A stretch of 64,000 nt of DNA from the NCBI RefSeq assembly GCF_003148685.1, contig NZ_QGGR01000002.1, forward strand, positions 186,001-250,000, given 5' to 3'. The translations under genes and the position numbers were made by a program. Below, piece after piece: positions 18,303 through 26,234 of the stretch. Under the pieces are notes generated by a model. It had not been told where the DNA came from. It did not search any database and was given only the letters and a program-made list of their open reading frames with translations. The stretch is from Actinoplanes xinjiangensis. GTDB taxonomy: Bacteria; Actinomycetota; Actinomycetes; Mycobacteriales; Micromonosporaceae. Position 1 is the stretch's first letter. Every line of letters starts with the position of its first letter.

Positions 18303-18854
18303 TCAGACGGCCTGGGCGGGCAGGACGTCCTCGGCTGGGGCGGCGGGGACCGGGACCGCCGGGATCAGGGGGGCCTCCGGGAGGAAGGGCTCGACGATGT
18401 CGAAGTACTCCGGGCGGGGGTGGTGCCGGGCCAGGCGGAGCAGCCGGACGAAGAGGCGGCGGCGGGCGCTCAGCGCGTCGCGTACCAGATCGGTGTGCAC
18501 CTGCCGGGCCAGGACGGCCCGCCGGCTGGTGGCGATCAGGGTGCGCGCCGCCGGGTCGGCCGGGTCGAGGGTGACGGCCTGGAGCTGGCGGGTGAGGTCG
18601 TTCTCGGCGGACTCGCGTTCGCCCGGTTCGGCGTCGAGTGCGAGCCGCGCCGCGGCGTAGAGCTCGACCGTTTCAGCCTGTTCGGCGACGACCGCCGCGG
18701 CCGCCGCCCGGCGCATCAGATGCGCGTCCAGGGCGCGCTCGGCCGACTGCGCCCGCGTGTGCAGACGCTCCACCCGTTGGGCGGTCCAGCCGAGGTACGC
18801 CGAGAAGATCGCGGCCAGCACGACGACTCCCACCACCCACCACATGCCGGGCAT
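18303..18854 (-). CDS. conserved hypothetical membrane-anchored protein next to pimA
   Basis: A 183-residue protein with one N-terminal helix (about residues 4-22), then a long Ala/Arg/Glu-rich segment (about 27-140) likely to be helical or coiled coil, and a Pro/Ala-rich tail ending VLPAQAV. I do not recognise a catalytic motif. Its place directly after pimA matches that of Rv2609c in the mycobacterial PIM cluster, although I cannot confirm sequence homology. ATG 18854 is chosen; a TTG four codons upstream is possible. Only 30 bp separate it from the pimA stop, so cotranscription is likely. Confidence 0.75.
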   Translation of the reverse strand: MPGMWWVVGVVVLAAIFSAYLGWTAQRVERLHTRAQSAERALDAHLMRRAAAAAVVAEQAETVELYAAARLALDAEPGERESAENDLTRQLQAVTLDPADPAARTLIATSRRAVLARQVHTDLVRDALSARRRLFVRLLRLARHHPRPEYFDIVEPFLPEAPLIPAVPVPAAPAEDVLPAQAV

Positions 18855-18884
18855 CGTAGTGCCCAAGCTTTACCGCACCAGTGG

Positions 18885-20021
18885 TCAGGACCACTCGTCG
18901 TCGAAAACTCTTCCGTCGGTCGCCTCGATGGCGGTGGCGTAGACCTCGAGCACCCGGTTGGCCACACTCGGCCAGTCGAACGCGCCGACCGCGAGCCGGG
19001 CGCACGATGCCAGGCCGGCCCGGCGTGCCGGATCATCCAGCAGTTCCCCCAGCAGCCGGGTGAGAGATGCCTGGTCACCGTTGGGGAAGAGGGCTCCGGC
19101 ACGGCCGCCGTCGAGGACCCGGCGGAACGCGTCGAGGTCGCTGGCGGCGATCGTGGCGCCGGCCGCCATCGCCTCGGTGAGGATCATGCCGAAGCTCTCG
19201 CCGCCGGTGTTCGGGGCGACGTAGACGTCGACGCTGCGCAGCATCCGCGCCTTGTCCGGTTCGGAGACCAGGCCGAGGAACTCCACCCGGTCGTGGAGTT
19301 CCTTCGGGATGTCGTCGTAGAGCTCGTCACGGTCGCCGGGCCCGGCCACGAGCAGCCGCAGACCGGGGCGCTCCCGGGCGAGCGTCACGTAGGCCGTACG
19401 CAACAGGGGGAAGCCTTTGCGGGGCTCGGTGAAGCGGCCGAGGAAACCGAGGGTGCCGCCGTCGCCGGGCCATCCGGGCAAGGGCGCAGCCGAGGCGAAC
19501 TTGCGGACCGCGACGCCGTTGGGGATCTCGACCGCACCGCCGCCGAGGTGTTCGACCTGGACCTTGCGGGCGAGTTCGCTGACCGCGATGCGCGCGGTGA
19601 TCTTCTCCATCACCGGCTGGAGGAAGTTCTGGAGGCCGGCGAGCGCCCGGGAGCGGGTCATCGCGGTGTGGAAGGTGGCGACGACCGGGCCGCGGGCGGA
19701 AAGCACGGCCAGGAAGGACAGGCTGGGTGAGAACGGCTCGTGCACGTGGAGCACGTCGAACTCACCCTGTTTGAGCCAGCGCCGGACCCGGGCGGTGGAG
19801 AGTGGGCCGAACGAGATCCGGGCGACCGAGCCGTTGTACGGCAGGGGCACGGCCCGGCCGGCCGGCACCACGTAGGCGGGATGTTCGGCGTCGTCGTCGG
19901 CGGGCGCCAGGACGCTGACCTCGTGACCGATTTCGAGCAGGGCCTCGGCCAGGTCCATGATGTGGTTCTGCACACCGCCCGGGACGTCGAAGGAGTAGGG
20001 CGAGACGATCCCGATCCGCAC
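18885..20021 (-). CDS. pimA: phosphatidylinositol alpha-mannosyltransferase (PimA-like GT4)
   Basis: A 378-residue GT4 glycosyltransferase predicted to add the first mannose from GDP-mannose to phosphatidylinositol at the inner membrane face. The N-terminus MRIGIVSPYSFDVPGGVQNH carries the glycine-rich donor loop; the nucleotide-sugar site TGGESFGMILTEAMAAG (EX7E-type) is near residue 270. GTG 20021 has AGGAGG six bases upstream and coincides with the conserved start. It lies 8 bp after the acyltransferase gene in the order pgsA-acyltransferase-pimA known from mycobacteria. Confidence 0.93.
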   Translation of the reverse strand: MRIGIVSPYSFDVPGGVQNHIMDLAEALLEIGHEVSVLAPADDDAEHPAYVVPAGRAVPLPYNGSVARISFGPLSTARVRRWLKQGEFDVLHVHEPFSPSLSFLAVLSARGPVVATFHTAMTRSRALAGLQNFLQPVMEKITARIAVSELARKVQVEHLGGGAVEIPNGVAVRKFASAAPLPGWPGDGGTLGFLGRFTEPRKGFPLLRTAYVTLARERPGLRLLVAGPGDRDELYDDIPKELHDRVEFLGLVSEPDKARMLRSVDVYVAPNTGGESFGMILTEAMAAGATIAASDLDAFRRVLDGGRAGALFPNGDQASLTRLLGELLDDPARRAGLASCARLAVGAFDWPSVANRVLEVYATAIEATDGRVFDDEWS

Positions 20022-20029
20022 CGAGCCTC

Positions 20030-20896
20030 CTAGAGCCAGAGCTTCTGGAGCATGTGCCAGTCCTGCGGATGGTCGGCGATGCCGGCCGCGTACGCGTCGG
20101 CGAGCATCTGGGTCGTCTTCCTGACCCGTTCGTCGAGGGGCCCGTCGGTGGGCGGGACGACCTTGCGCATCCGGGCCATCGTGCGTTTCTCGTCGAACCA
20201 CAGGTCGACCGCGAAGAGCGGCGCGCCGGTACGGATGGCCAGGATCGCCGGCCCGGCGGGCATCCGCGTCTTTCCGCCGAAGAAGGTCACCTCGACCCCG
20301 GAGCGGGACAGGTCGCGGTCGCCGAGCAGCGGCACCACCCAGCCCTTCTGGAGGTGCTCGGCGAGCACGTCGAGAGGCGGGCGGGGCCCTCCGGTGAGGG
20401 GGAGGATGTGCATGCCGAGCGTTTCCCGGTAGGCCAGGAACCGCTTGTAGAGGGCCTCGGGCTTGAGTCGCTCGGCGACCGTGATCAGCGGCCAGTCGTG
20501 CGAGGTCACCCAGGCGCCGGCGGCGTCCCAGTTGCCCGCGTGCGGCAGCGCCAGGACCACGCCGTCACCGTCGGCGACGGCCGCCTTCAGCTGCTGGTAG
20601 CTCTCCGGGACCATGAAGAACCCGTCGAGGAACTGCGCGCGGTTCTGGGACGGCAGGCGGAACGCCTCCATCCAGTACCGGGCGTACGACCGCAGCCCGT
20701 CCCGGACCAGAGTGTCCGGCATGTCCTCGCCGACGACCTGGCGCAGGTTACGGCGCAGCCGCTGGGTGGCCGGCCCGTTCCCCTTGTACGCCCGGTCGGC
20801 ACCGGCCCGGAACAGTCGCGTCGCGATCGGCAGCGGCAGCGCGCGCACGATCGCCCACCCGGCCGAGTAGCCGAGGTCGATCAGACGGTCCTTCAC
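20030..20896 (-). CDS. phosphatidylinositol mannoside acyltransferase (PatA-like)
   Basis: A 288-residue membrane-associated LpxL/HtrB-type acyltransferase expected to acylate the mannose of PIM1/PIM2. The HX4D catalytic motif is LPHAGNWDAAG near residue 128, and the later MPAGPAILAIRTGAPLF block is typical. GTG 20896 overlaps the pgsA stop by 4 bp (GTGA), a coupling arrangement that fixes the start. The assignment rests on motif plus the pgsA-patA-pimA context. Confidence 0.92.
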   Translation of the reverse strand: MKDRLIDLGYSAGWAIVRALPLPIATRLFRAGADRAYKGNGPATQRLRRNLRQVVGEDMPDTLVRDGLRSYARYWMEAFRLPSQNRAQFLDGFFMVPESYQQLKAAVADGDGVVLALPHAGNWDAAGAWVTSHDWPLITVAERLKPEALYKRFLAYRETLGMHILPLTGGPRPPLDVLAEHLQKGWVVPLLGDRDLSRSGVEVTFFGGKTRMPAGPAILAIRTGAPLFAVDLWFDEKRTMARMRKVVPPTDGPLDERVRKTTQMLADAYAAGIADHPQDWHMLQKLWL

Positions 20897-21513
20897 TTGG
20901 CGGGCACCTTCGGTTCGGTCCGGGCGGCGTGGATCAGGCGCTGGAAGGCGGTGATCACGGCGAGGGCGGCGAGCACCCACAGCGCCGCGGGCAGGCCCCA
21001 CTCCTGGCCGGCCGCGCCGAGCAGTCCGCCGGCACCGACGATGAGCAGCCGTTCCAGGCGCTCGGCGATGCCGACGTCGGCGTTCAGGCCGAGGCTCTCG
21101 GCGCGGGCCTTCACATACGACACGACCTGGCCGAAGACGAGGCTGATCAGCGCCGCGACCACTCCGCCGTACGGGTTGCCCTCGGTCGCCAGGTAGTAGA
21201 CGACGGCCCCGAACACGGCGCCGTCGGCGATCCGGTCCATGGAGGAGTCGAGGAGGGCCCCGAACTTCCCGGACCCGCCCCGCATCCGGGCCATTGTGCC
21301 GTCGAGCACGTCGGTGAGCGCGAACGCGGTTACGATCACGGTGCCCCAGAAGAGGTGGCCTTGCGACCCGAAGTATGAGCCGATCAGCACACCGACGGTG
21401 CCGGCGACGGTGACCGCGTTGGGTGACACGCCGATCCGGAGCAGGAAACGGGCGAGCGGGTTGACGCCGTACGAGACGACGGCACGGGCCGTTGTTTGAA
21501 CGATCTTAGCCAT
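20893..21513 (-). CDS. pgsA: phosphatidylinositol phosphate synthase (CDP-alcohol phosphotransferase)
   Basis: A 206-residue multi-pass membrane enzyme that joins inositol phosphate to CDP-diacylglycerol. The full CDP-AP motif is present: DVLDGTMAR, then G-KFGALLDSSMDR with the last two aspartates, near residues 68-93. About six helices are visible. ATG 21513 (MAKIVQTT) is the family start; an upstream frame lacks conservation. First gene of the PIM operon and divergent from the EF-G-like gene. Confidence 0.94.
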   Translation of the reverse strand: MAKIVQTTARAVVSYGVNPLARFLLRIGVSPNAVTVAGTVGVLIGSYFGSQGHLFWGTVIVTAFALTDVLDGTMARMRGGSGKFGALLDSSMDRIADGAVFGAVVYYLATEGNPYGGVVAALISLVFGQVVSYVKARAESLGLNADVGIAERLERLLIVGAGGLLGAAGQEWGLPAALWVLAALAVITAFQRLIHAARTEPKVPAK

Positions 21514-21689
21514 GGCTGTCCCACCATAACGGCGCGCGACCAGCGGCGGTACGGCCCGGCCCCCGGTTGGCCGTATCGTCACCATCCGGCACCTTTGCAG
21601 GGCTGAGGGTCCTTGCGACCGCTACCGCGCCGGGTGTGGGATTCAGACAACAGCGGCGTAACAAAGAGGAAACGACGGGAGCGCTCGGC

Positions 21690-23852
21690 ATGGCGCAGAA
21701 GACTTCGGAGAAAGGGCTAGCCGGTGCCGGTGCGCCGGTGGTGACCGAGCCCGGCAGAGTTCGCAACGTGGTGCTGGTGGGCCACTCCGGTTCCGGGAAG
21801 ACGACCCTCGTCGAGGCGCTGCTCGCCGCGACCGGGACGATCCCGCGGGCCGGTGGTGTGGCGGACGGCACCACGGTGACCGACCACGATCCGGCGGCGG
21901 TCCGGCAGCAGCGTTCGGTGGCGCTGGCCTGCGCGCCCCTGCTGCACGGCGATGTGAAGATCAACTTGTTGGACACGCCCGGTTTCGCCGACTTCGTCGG
22001 TGAGCTGCGGGCCGGTCTGCGGGCCGCGGACGCGGCGCTGTTCGTGGTGTCGGCGGTCGACGGTGTGGACGATTCCACCGTCGCGCTGTGGGAGGAGTGC
22101 GCCGCGGTCGGCATGCCGCGCGCCGTCGCGATCACCCGGCTGGACCATCCGCGGGCCGACTACGAGCAGGCGCTCCAGGACTGTCAGGAGGCGTTCGGCG
22201 ACAACGTACTGCCGGTCTTCCAACCGATGCTCGGTGACGACGGTCAGTCGGTGGCCGGCCTGCTCGGCCTGGTCACGTTGCGGGTGCTGGACTACTCGGA
22301 GGGTTATCCGCCGGTCGCCCGGGAGGCCGAGCCGCAGCATCTGAACCCGATCGCCGACGACCGGAACACGCTGATCGAGGGCATCATCGCCGAGAGCGAG
22401 GACGAGACCCTCATGGACCGCTACGTCGGCGGCGAGCTGATCAGCACCGAGGCGCTCATCCCGGATCTGGAGAAGGCCGTCGCGCGGGGCAACTTCTACC
22501 CCGTCATCCCGGTCTGCGCGTACACCGCCGTCGGTCTGGACGCCCTGCTCGACCTGCTGGTCAGCGGTTTCCCGTCACCGCTGGAGCACGACCTGCCGGT
22601 GGTCACCGGGGTGGACGGCTCGCCACGTTCCCCGCTCACCTGCGACCCGTCCGGCCCGCTGGTGGCCGAGGTGGTGCGCACCACGATCGACCGGCACGTC
22701 GGCCGGGTGTCACTGGTCCGGGTCTTCTCCGGCACACTGCGGCCGGACCTGACCCTGCACGTCTCCGGGCACGGCATGGCCGGGCGCGGTCACCCCGACC
22801 ACGACGCCGACGAGCGGGTCGCGCACGTCTACTGCCCGCTCGGCGCGCAGCTGCGCGAGGTGCCGCAGGCGATCGCCGGTGACATCTGCGCGATCACCAA
22901 GTCCGGCAGTGCGGAGACCGGCGACACCCTGTCCGGCCGGGACGATCCGCTGTTGATGGCGCCGTGGACGATGCCGGAGCCGCTGCTGCCGATCGCCGTG
23001 GTGGCCAGGTCCCGCTCCGACGAGGACGCCCTCGCCAAGAACCTGGCCCGGCTGGTCGCCGGCGACCCGACGCTGCGCCTGGAGCGCAACCCGGAGACCC
23101 ATCAGCAGGTGCTCTGGACGATGGGCGAGTCGCACGCCGACGTGGTCCTCGACCGGCTCCGCTCCGGTGGTGTGGAGCTGGACACCGAGCCGGTGAAGGT
23201 GGCGCTGCGGGAGACGTTCGGCTCGACGGCGAAGGGCCACGGCCGGCACGTCAAGCAGTCCGGCGGCCACGGCCAGTACGCGGTCTGCGACATCGAGATC
23301 GAGCCGCTGCCACGCGGTGAGGGTTTCGTGTTCGTGGACAAGGTGGTCGGTGGCGCGGTGCCGCACAACTACATCCCGTCGGTGGAGAAGGGTGTCCGGG
23401 CCCAGCTGGAGAAGGGCATCGTGGCCGGTTACCCGGTGGTGGATCTGAAGGTGACGCTCTACGACGGCAAGGCGCACAGCGTCGACTCGTCGGACGCCGC
23501 CTTCCAGACGGCCGGCGCGCTGGCCCTGCGTGCCGCGGCCGAGCAGGGTTCGGTCACCCTGCTGGAGCCGGTGGACGAGATCGAGGTCCGGGTGCCGGAG
23601 ATGTTCGTCGGTGCGGTGATGAGCGATCTCTCCGGCCGGCGCGGCCGCCCGATGGGCAGCGAGTCCGGGGGGACCGGCGAGGCGAGCACGGTGCGCGCCG
23701 AGGTCCCGGCGATCGAGCTGGTCCGGTACGTGGTGGAACTGCGCGCCCTCACCTCGGGCACCGGCACGTTCACCCGGCGTTACGTCCGGCACGAGCCGAT
23801 GCCGCCGCATCTGGCCGAGGCGGCCCGCAAGGAGCACGCCGCGGCACGGTGA
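21690..23852 (+). CDS. elongation factor G-like protein (EF-G2 type)
   Basis: A 720-residue translational-GTPase-fold protein. G1 is GHSGSGKTT (residues 31-39) and G3 DTPGF (95-99). The switch I motif, ERGIT in EF-G, reads QRSVA here, and the G4 motif NKxD reads TRLD (149-152). Domains II-V follow, including GHGQYAVCDIEIEP and a C-terminal ARG-like RGRPMG stretch. Mycobacterial EF-G2, as I recall, binds guanine nucleotides but lacks ribosome-dependent GTPase activity, which fits these changes. ATG 21690 has GGGAG about 7 nt upstream. It separates pgsA from the HIT/thrS genes that adjoin it in mycobacteria. Confidence 0.9.
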   Translation: MAQKTSEKGLAGAGAPVVTEPGRVRNVVLVGHSGSGKTTLVEALLAATGTIPRAGGVADGTTVTDHDPAAVRQQRSVALACAPLLHGDVKINLLDTPGFADFVGELRAGLRAADAALFVVSAVDGVDDSTVALWEECAAVGMPRAVAITRLDHPRADYEQALQDCQEAFGDNVLPVFQPMLGDDGQSVAGLLGLVTLRVLDYSEGYPPVAREAEPQHLNPIADDRNTLIEGIIAESEDETLMDRYVGGELISTEALIPDLEKAVARGNFYPVIPVCAYTAVGLDALLDLLVSGFPSPLEHDLPVVTGVDGSPRSPLTCDPSGPLVAEVVRTTIDRHVGRVSLVRVFSGTLRPDLTLHVSGHGMAGRGHPDHDADERVAHVYCPLGAQLREVPQAIAGDICAITKSGSAETGDTLSGRDDPLLMAPWTMPEPLLPIAVVARSRSDEDALAKNLARLVAGDPTLRLERNPETHQQVLWTMGESHADVVLDRLRSGGVELDTEPVKVALRETFGSTAKGHGRHVKQSGGHGQYAVCDIEIEPLPRGEGFVFVDKVVGGAVPHNYIPSVEKGVRAQLEKGIVAGYPVVDLKVTLYDGKAHSVDSSDAAFQTAGALALRAAAEQGSVTLLEPVDEIEVRVPEMFVGAVMSDLSGRRGRPMGSESGGTGEASTVRAEVPAIELVRYVVELRALTSGTGTFTRRYVRHEPMPPHLAEAARKEHAAAR

Positions 23853-25025
23853 TCACGGGATCGTGATGGCGTTGGCCGCCTCGTGCATGGGCGCGAGGAT
23901 CCTGTCGATCATCTGCTCTTTACGCGGGTGGTACTTGAGGGTCCGCATGCCGTAGTTACGGAACGCGATGCTGAGGCGGCCGCCGGGCACCATGTCCGCG
24001 GCCATCTTGCGGCCGAAGGCGAGGTTCTTCTCCGTGTACGGCCGCATCTCGCGCTCGTAGGCGTCCAGGCCGCCCGGCGTGCCGAGGTGCCGGCCGAGCA
24101 CGTACGCCCCGACCAGCGCCAGACTGGTGCCCTGCCCGGAGGCGGGTGCCGGGCAGTGGGCGGCGTCGCCGAGCAGCGCGACCCGCCCGGAGGACCAGCG
24201 CGGCAGCTCGACCTGGCTCATCGCGTCGAAGTAGAAGTCGGGCGCGCCGTCCATCGCGGACAGGAAGTCGCCGACCCGCCACCCCTGGCCGTCGAACGCC
24301 GCCCGGACCAGCGCCTTCTGGGCGGCGACGTCGCGCCGGTCGTAGTCGAGCGGGGGCGAGGCGAAGGTCAGGCCGACCCGGGCCGGCTGGTCCCGGTCCA
24401 TCGCGTAGGCGAAGACGAGCCGCCCGGGCCGGGAGTACATCACCTCCTCGCGCTCGATGCCGAGCAGGTTGGGCACGGTGTAGACGGCGATGTAGGACCC
24501 GAGGTGGCGCAGCGGGGTCTCGCCCATCACCATCCGCCGGGTCGCCGAGTGCAGCCCGTCCGCGCCGACCACGTGGTCGAACCGCCGGGCCGCGCCGCTC
24601 TCGAAGGTGACGCCGACACCGTCCGGCCCGTCGTCGAGGGTGGCGATGGCGTCGCCGAACACATACTCCACCCGGTCGGCGGTGGCGTCGTGCAGGATGC
24701 GGCTCAGGTCCCACCGCATGATCTCCAGGTCGTCGCCGCGGCGGCCCATCAGCACGTCGGCGGGGAGGGTGGCGATCGGGCCGCCGTTGCGCTTGACGTA
24801 GGTGATCCGCCGCATGCCGGTGTCGGCGGCCCGGGCGGCGGCGAGCAGGCCCATCCGGCGCAGCACCGCGGTGGCCGAGCCGCGCACGTCCACCTTGTAG
24901 CCCGCCTCGCGCAGTGCCGGGGCGCGCTCCACGACAGTGACCTGGAAACCTCGCCCGGCCAGCCAGAAGGCGAGAGCCGGGCCGCCGATGCCGGCGCCGG
25001 AGATCAGTACCCGTAAGTTCGTCAT
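23853..25025 (-). CDS. FAD-dependent monooxygenase (aromatic hydroxylase type)
   Basis: A 390-residue group A flavin monooxygenase. The Rossmann motif VLISGAGIGGPALAFWLAG is at the N-terminus, the DG motif VVGADGLHSATRR near residue 155, and the FAD-ribityl GD motif RVALLGDAAHCPAPASGQG near 280. Substrate unknown; such enzymes hydroxylate aromatic or polyketide compounds, including antibiotics. ATG 25025 has TATAGT exactly 6 nt upstream, so the message is probably leaderless. Divergent from the tetR gene and sharing its operator; convergent with the EF-G-like gene, whose stop is the adjacent base. Confidence 0.9.
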   Translation of the reverse strand: MTNLRVLISGAGIGGPALAFWLAGRGFQVTVVERAPALREAGYKVDVRGSATAVLRRMGLLAAARAADTGMRRITYVKRNGGPIATLPADVLMGRRGDDLEIMRWDLSRILHDATADRVEYVFGDAIATLDDGPDGVGVTFESGAARRFDHVVGADGLHSATRRMVMGETPLRHLGSYIAVYTVPNLLGIEREEVMYSRPGRLVFAYAMDRDQPARVGLTFASPPLDYDRRDVAAQKALVRAAFDGQGWRVGDFLSAMDGAPDFYFDAMSQVELPRWSSGRVALLGDAAHCPAPASGQGTSLALVGAYVLGRHLGTPGGLDAYEREMRPYTEKNLAFGRKMAADMVPGGRLSIAFRNYGMRTLKYHPRKEQMIDRILAPMHEAANAITIP

Positions 25026-25031
25026 GCGCTT

Positions 25032-25037
25032 ACTATA
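25032..25037 (-). promoter_or_regulatory. -10 box of leaderless monooxygenase transcript
   Basis: TATAGT on the minus strand, 6 nt before ATG 25025; it overlaps the left half of the operator. Confidence 0.6.
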
Positions 25038-25060
25038 CAAACGTCTTATACGTTTGTATA
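25034..25060. promoter_or_regulatory. TetR-type operator, perfect inverted repeat
   Basis: Two 11-bp half-sites, TATACAAACGT (25034-25044) and ACGTTTGTATA (25050-25060), are perfect inverted repeats with a 5-bp centre. The site overlaps the monooxygenase -10 box and lies just upstream of the tetR -10 box, so one bound regulator could repress both genes. The AT-rich composition stands out in this GC-rich DNA. Confidence 0.85.
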
Positions 25061-25065
25061 GAAGT

Positions 25066-25071
25066 TAGGAT
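25066..25071 (+). promoter_or_regulatory. -10 box of leaderless tetR transcript
   Basis: TAGGAT, 7 nt before ATG 25079; no Shine-Dalgarno site is visible. Confidence 0.6.
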
Positions 25072-25078
25072 CGCGACC

Positions 25079-25678
25079 ATGGGTCATCGCGAGGAGCTGC
25101 TGCGAGGCGCCAAGAAGGCGCTGCTGGAGAAGGGGTACGCCCGGACCACGGCACGCGACATCGTGGCGCTGTCCGGCACCAACCTGGGGTCGATCGGCTA
25201 CCACTACGGCTCCACCGACGCACTGATGACCGCCGCGATGCTCAGCGCGATAGAGGAGTGGGGTGACGCGCTCGGCCGGGCACTGGGCGAGCCCGGCAGC
25301 GACTCCGGCGATCCGATGCTGCGTTTCTGGCGGCGGGTGATCCGCTCCATACAGACCGACCGGCCGCTCTGGCTCGCCAGCATCGAGGTGATGCTCCAGG
25401 CCGAGCACAACCCGGCGCTGCGCGAGCAGTTGGCCGGCGGTATGCGGGCCGGGCGATCCGGCATGGCGGCGCTGCTCACCGGGATCCCCGAGGATCAGAT
25501 CGACGCCGAGACCGTCGCCTCGCTGGGCGCGGTGCAGATGGCCCTGATGTCCGGGGTGCTCACCCAGTGGCTGACCGACCCGGCGACCGCCCCGTCCGCG
25601 GAGCAGATCGTCGCCGGAATCCGGGCGTTAGGCGGCGGGCCAGGCCTTGGTCAGCAGATCACGGGTGTCGAAGAGTAG
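25079..25678 (+). CDS. TetR-family transcriptional regulator
   Basis: A 199-residue regulator with an N-terminal helix-turn-helix (TTARDIVALSGTNLGSIGYH, residues ~24-43, then YGSTDALM) and a helical ligand-binding C-terminal domain. It probably represses itself and the divergent monooxygenase through the 27-bp palindrome between them; the monooxygenase substrate or a related compound is the likely inducer (inference). Its last 51 bp overlap the end of the convergent HIT gene, which is unusual and suggests the pair arrived by insertion. Confidence 0.92.
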   Translation: MGHREELLRGAKKALLEKGYARTTARDIVALSGTNLGSIGYHYGSTDALMTAAMLSAIEEWGDALGRALGEPGSDSGDPMLRFWRRVIRSIQTDRPLWLASIEVMLQAEHNPALREQLAGGMRAGRSGMAALLTGIPEDQIDAETVASLGAVQMALMSGVLTQWLTDPATAPSAEQIVAGIRALGGGPGLGQQITGVEE

Positions 25679-26167
25679 CTGCGGCAGCACCTTGGTCATG
25701 CCGATCACCGGCATGAAGTTGGCGTCGCCACCCCACCGCGGCACGATGTGCTGGTGCAGGTGGGCGGCGATACCGGCCCCCGCGATCGCGCCCTGGTTCA
25801 TACCGAGGTTGAAACCGTGCGGGCTGCTGACCGTGCGCATCACCCGCATCGCGGTGCGGGTGAAGGCCGCCACCTCGACGGTCTCCGCCTCGGTCAGGTC
25901 GGTGTAGTCGGCCACGTGCCGGTAGGGGCAGACCATCAGGTGGCCGGGGTTGTACGGATACAGGTTGAGCAGCGCGAAGACCGACTCGCCCCGGGCCACC
26001 ACCAGCGTCTCCGCCTCGGGCAGGGACGGGGCCAGGCAGAACGGGCAGCCCGCCGGTCTCTCGTAACCGCCCTCGGGCCGGTCCTCCCCGGAGACGTAGG
26101 CCAATCGGTACGGCGTCCAGAGCCGCTCCAGCCCGTCCGGATCACCCGCGCCCGCCCGTTGGTCCAC
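25628..26167 (-). CDS. HIT-family protein, probable Ap4A phosphorylase
   Basis: A 179-residue histidine-triad nucleotide-binding protein. The triad is HLHQHIVPRW near residue 137; CPFCLAPSLPEAE near residue 40 may bind zinc. The mycobacterial gene in this position (Rv2613c) is described as a diadenosine tetraphosphate phosphorylase, and this protein has the same N-terminal LWTPYRLAYVSG segment type, so the same role is likely. GTG 26167 has TAGGAT six bases upstream (leaderless). A stem-loop separates it from thrS. Confidence 0.88.
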   Translation of the reverse strand: MDQRAGAGDPDGLERLWTPYRLAYVSGEDRPEGGYERPAGCPFCLAPSLPEAETLVVARGESVFALLNLYPYNPGHLMVCPYRHVADYTDLTEAETVEVAAFTRTAMRVMRTVSSPHGFNLGMNQGAIAGAGIAAHLHQHIVPRWGGDANFMPVIGMTKVLPQLLFDTRDLLTKAWPAA

Positions 26168-26173
26168 GATCGC

Positions 26174-26179
26174 ATCCTA
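26174..26179 (-). promoter_or_regulatory. -10 box of leaderless HIT transcript
   Basis: TAGGAT on the minus strand, 6 nt before GTG 26167 and downstream of the thrS terminator. Confidence 0.55.
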
Positions 26180-26184
26180 TGCGG

Positions 26185-26220
26185 CCGCGGCCGGTTTCCC
26201 GGGGTGGGAACCGGCCGCGG
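26185..26220 (-). terminator. stem-loop terminator after thrS
   Basis: A perfect 12-bp stem (26185-26196 with 26209-26220) with a 12-nt loop, 14 bp past the thrS stop and just before the HIT -10 box. Confidence 0.75.
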
Positions 26221-26234
26221 GGCACATCGCTGGA

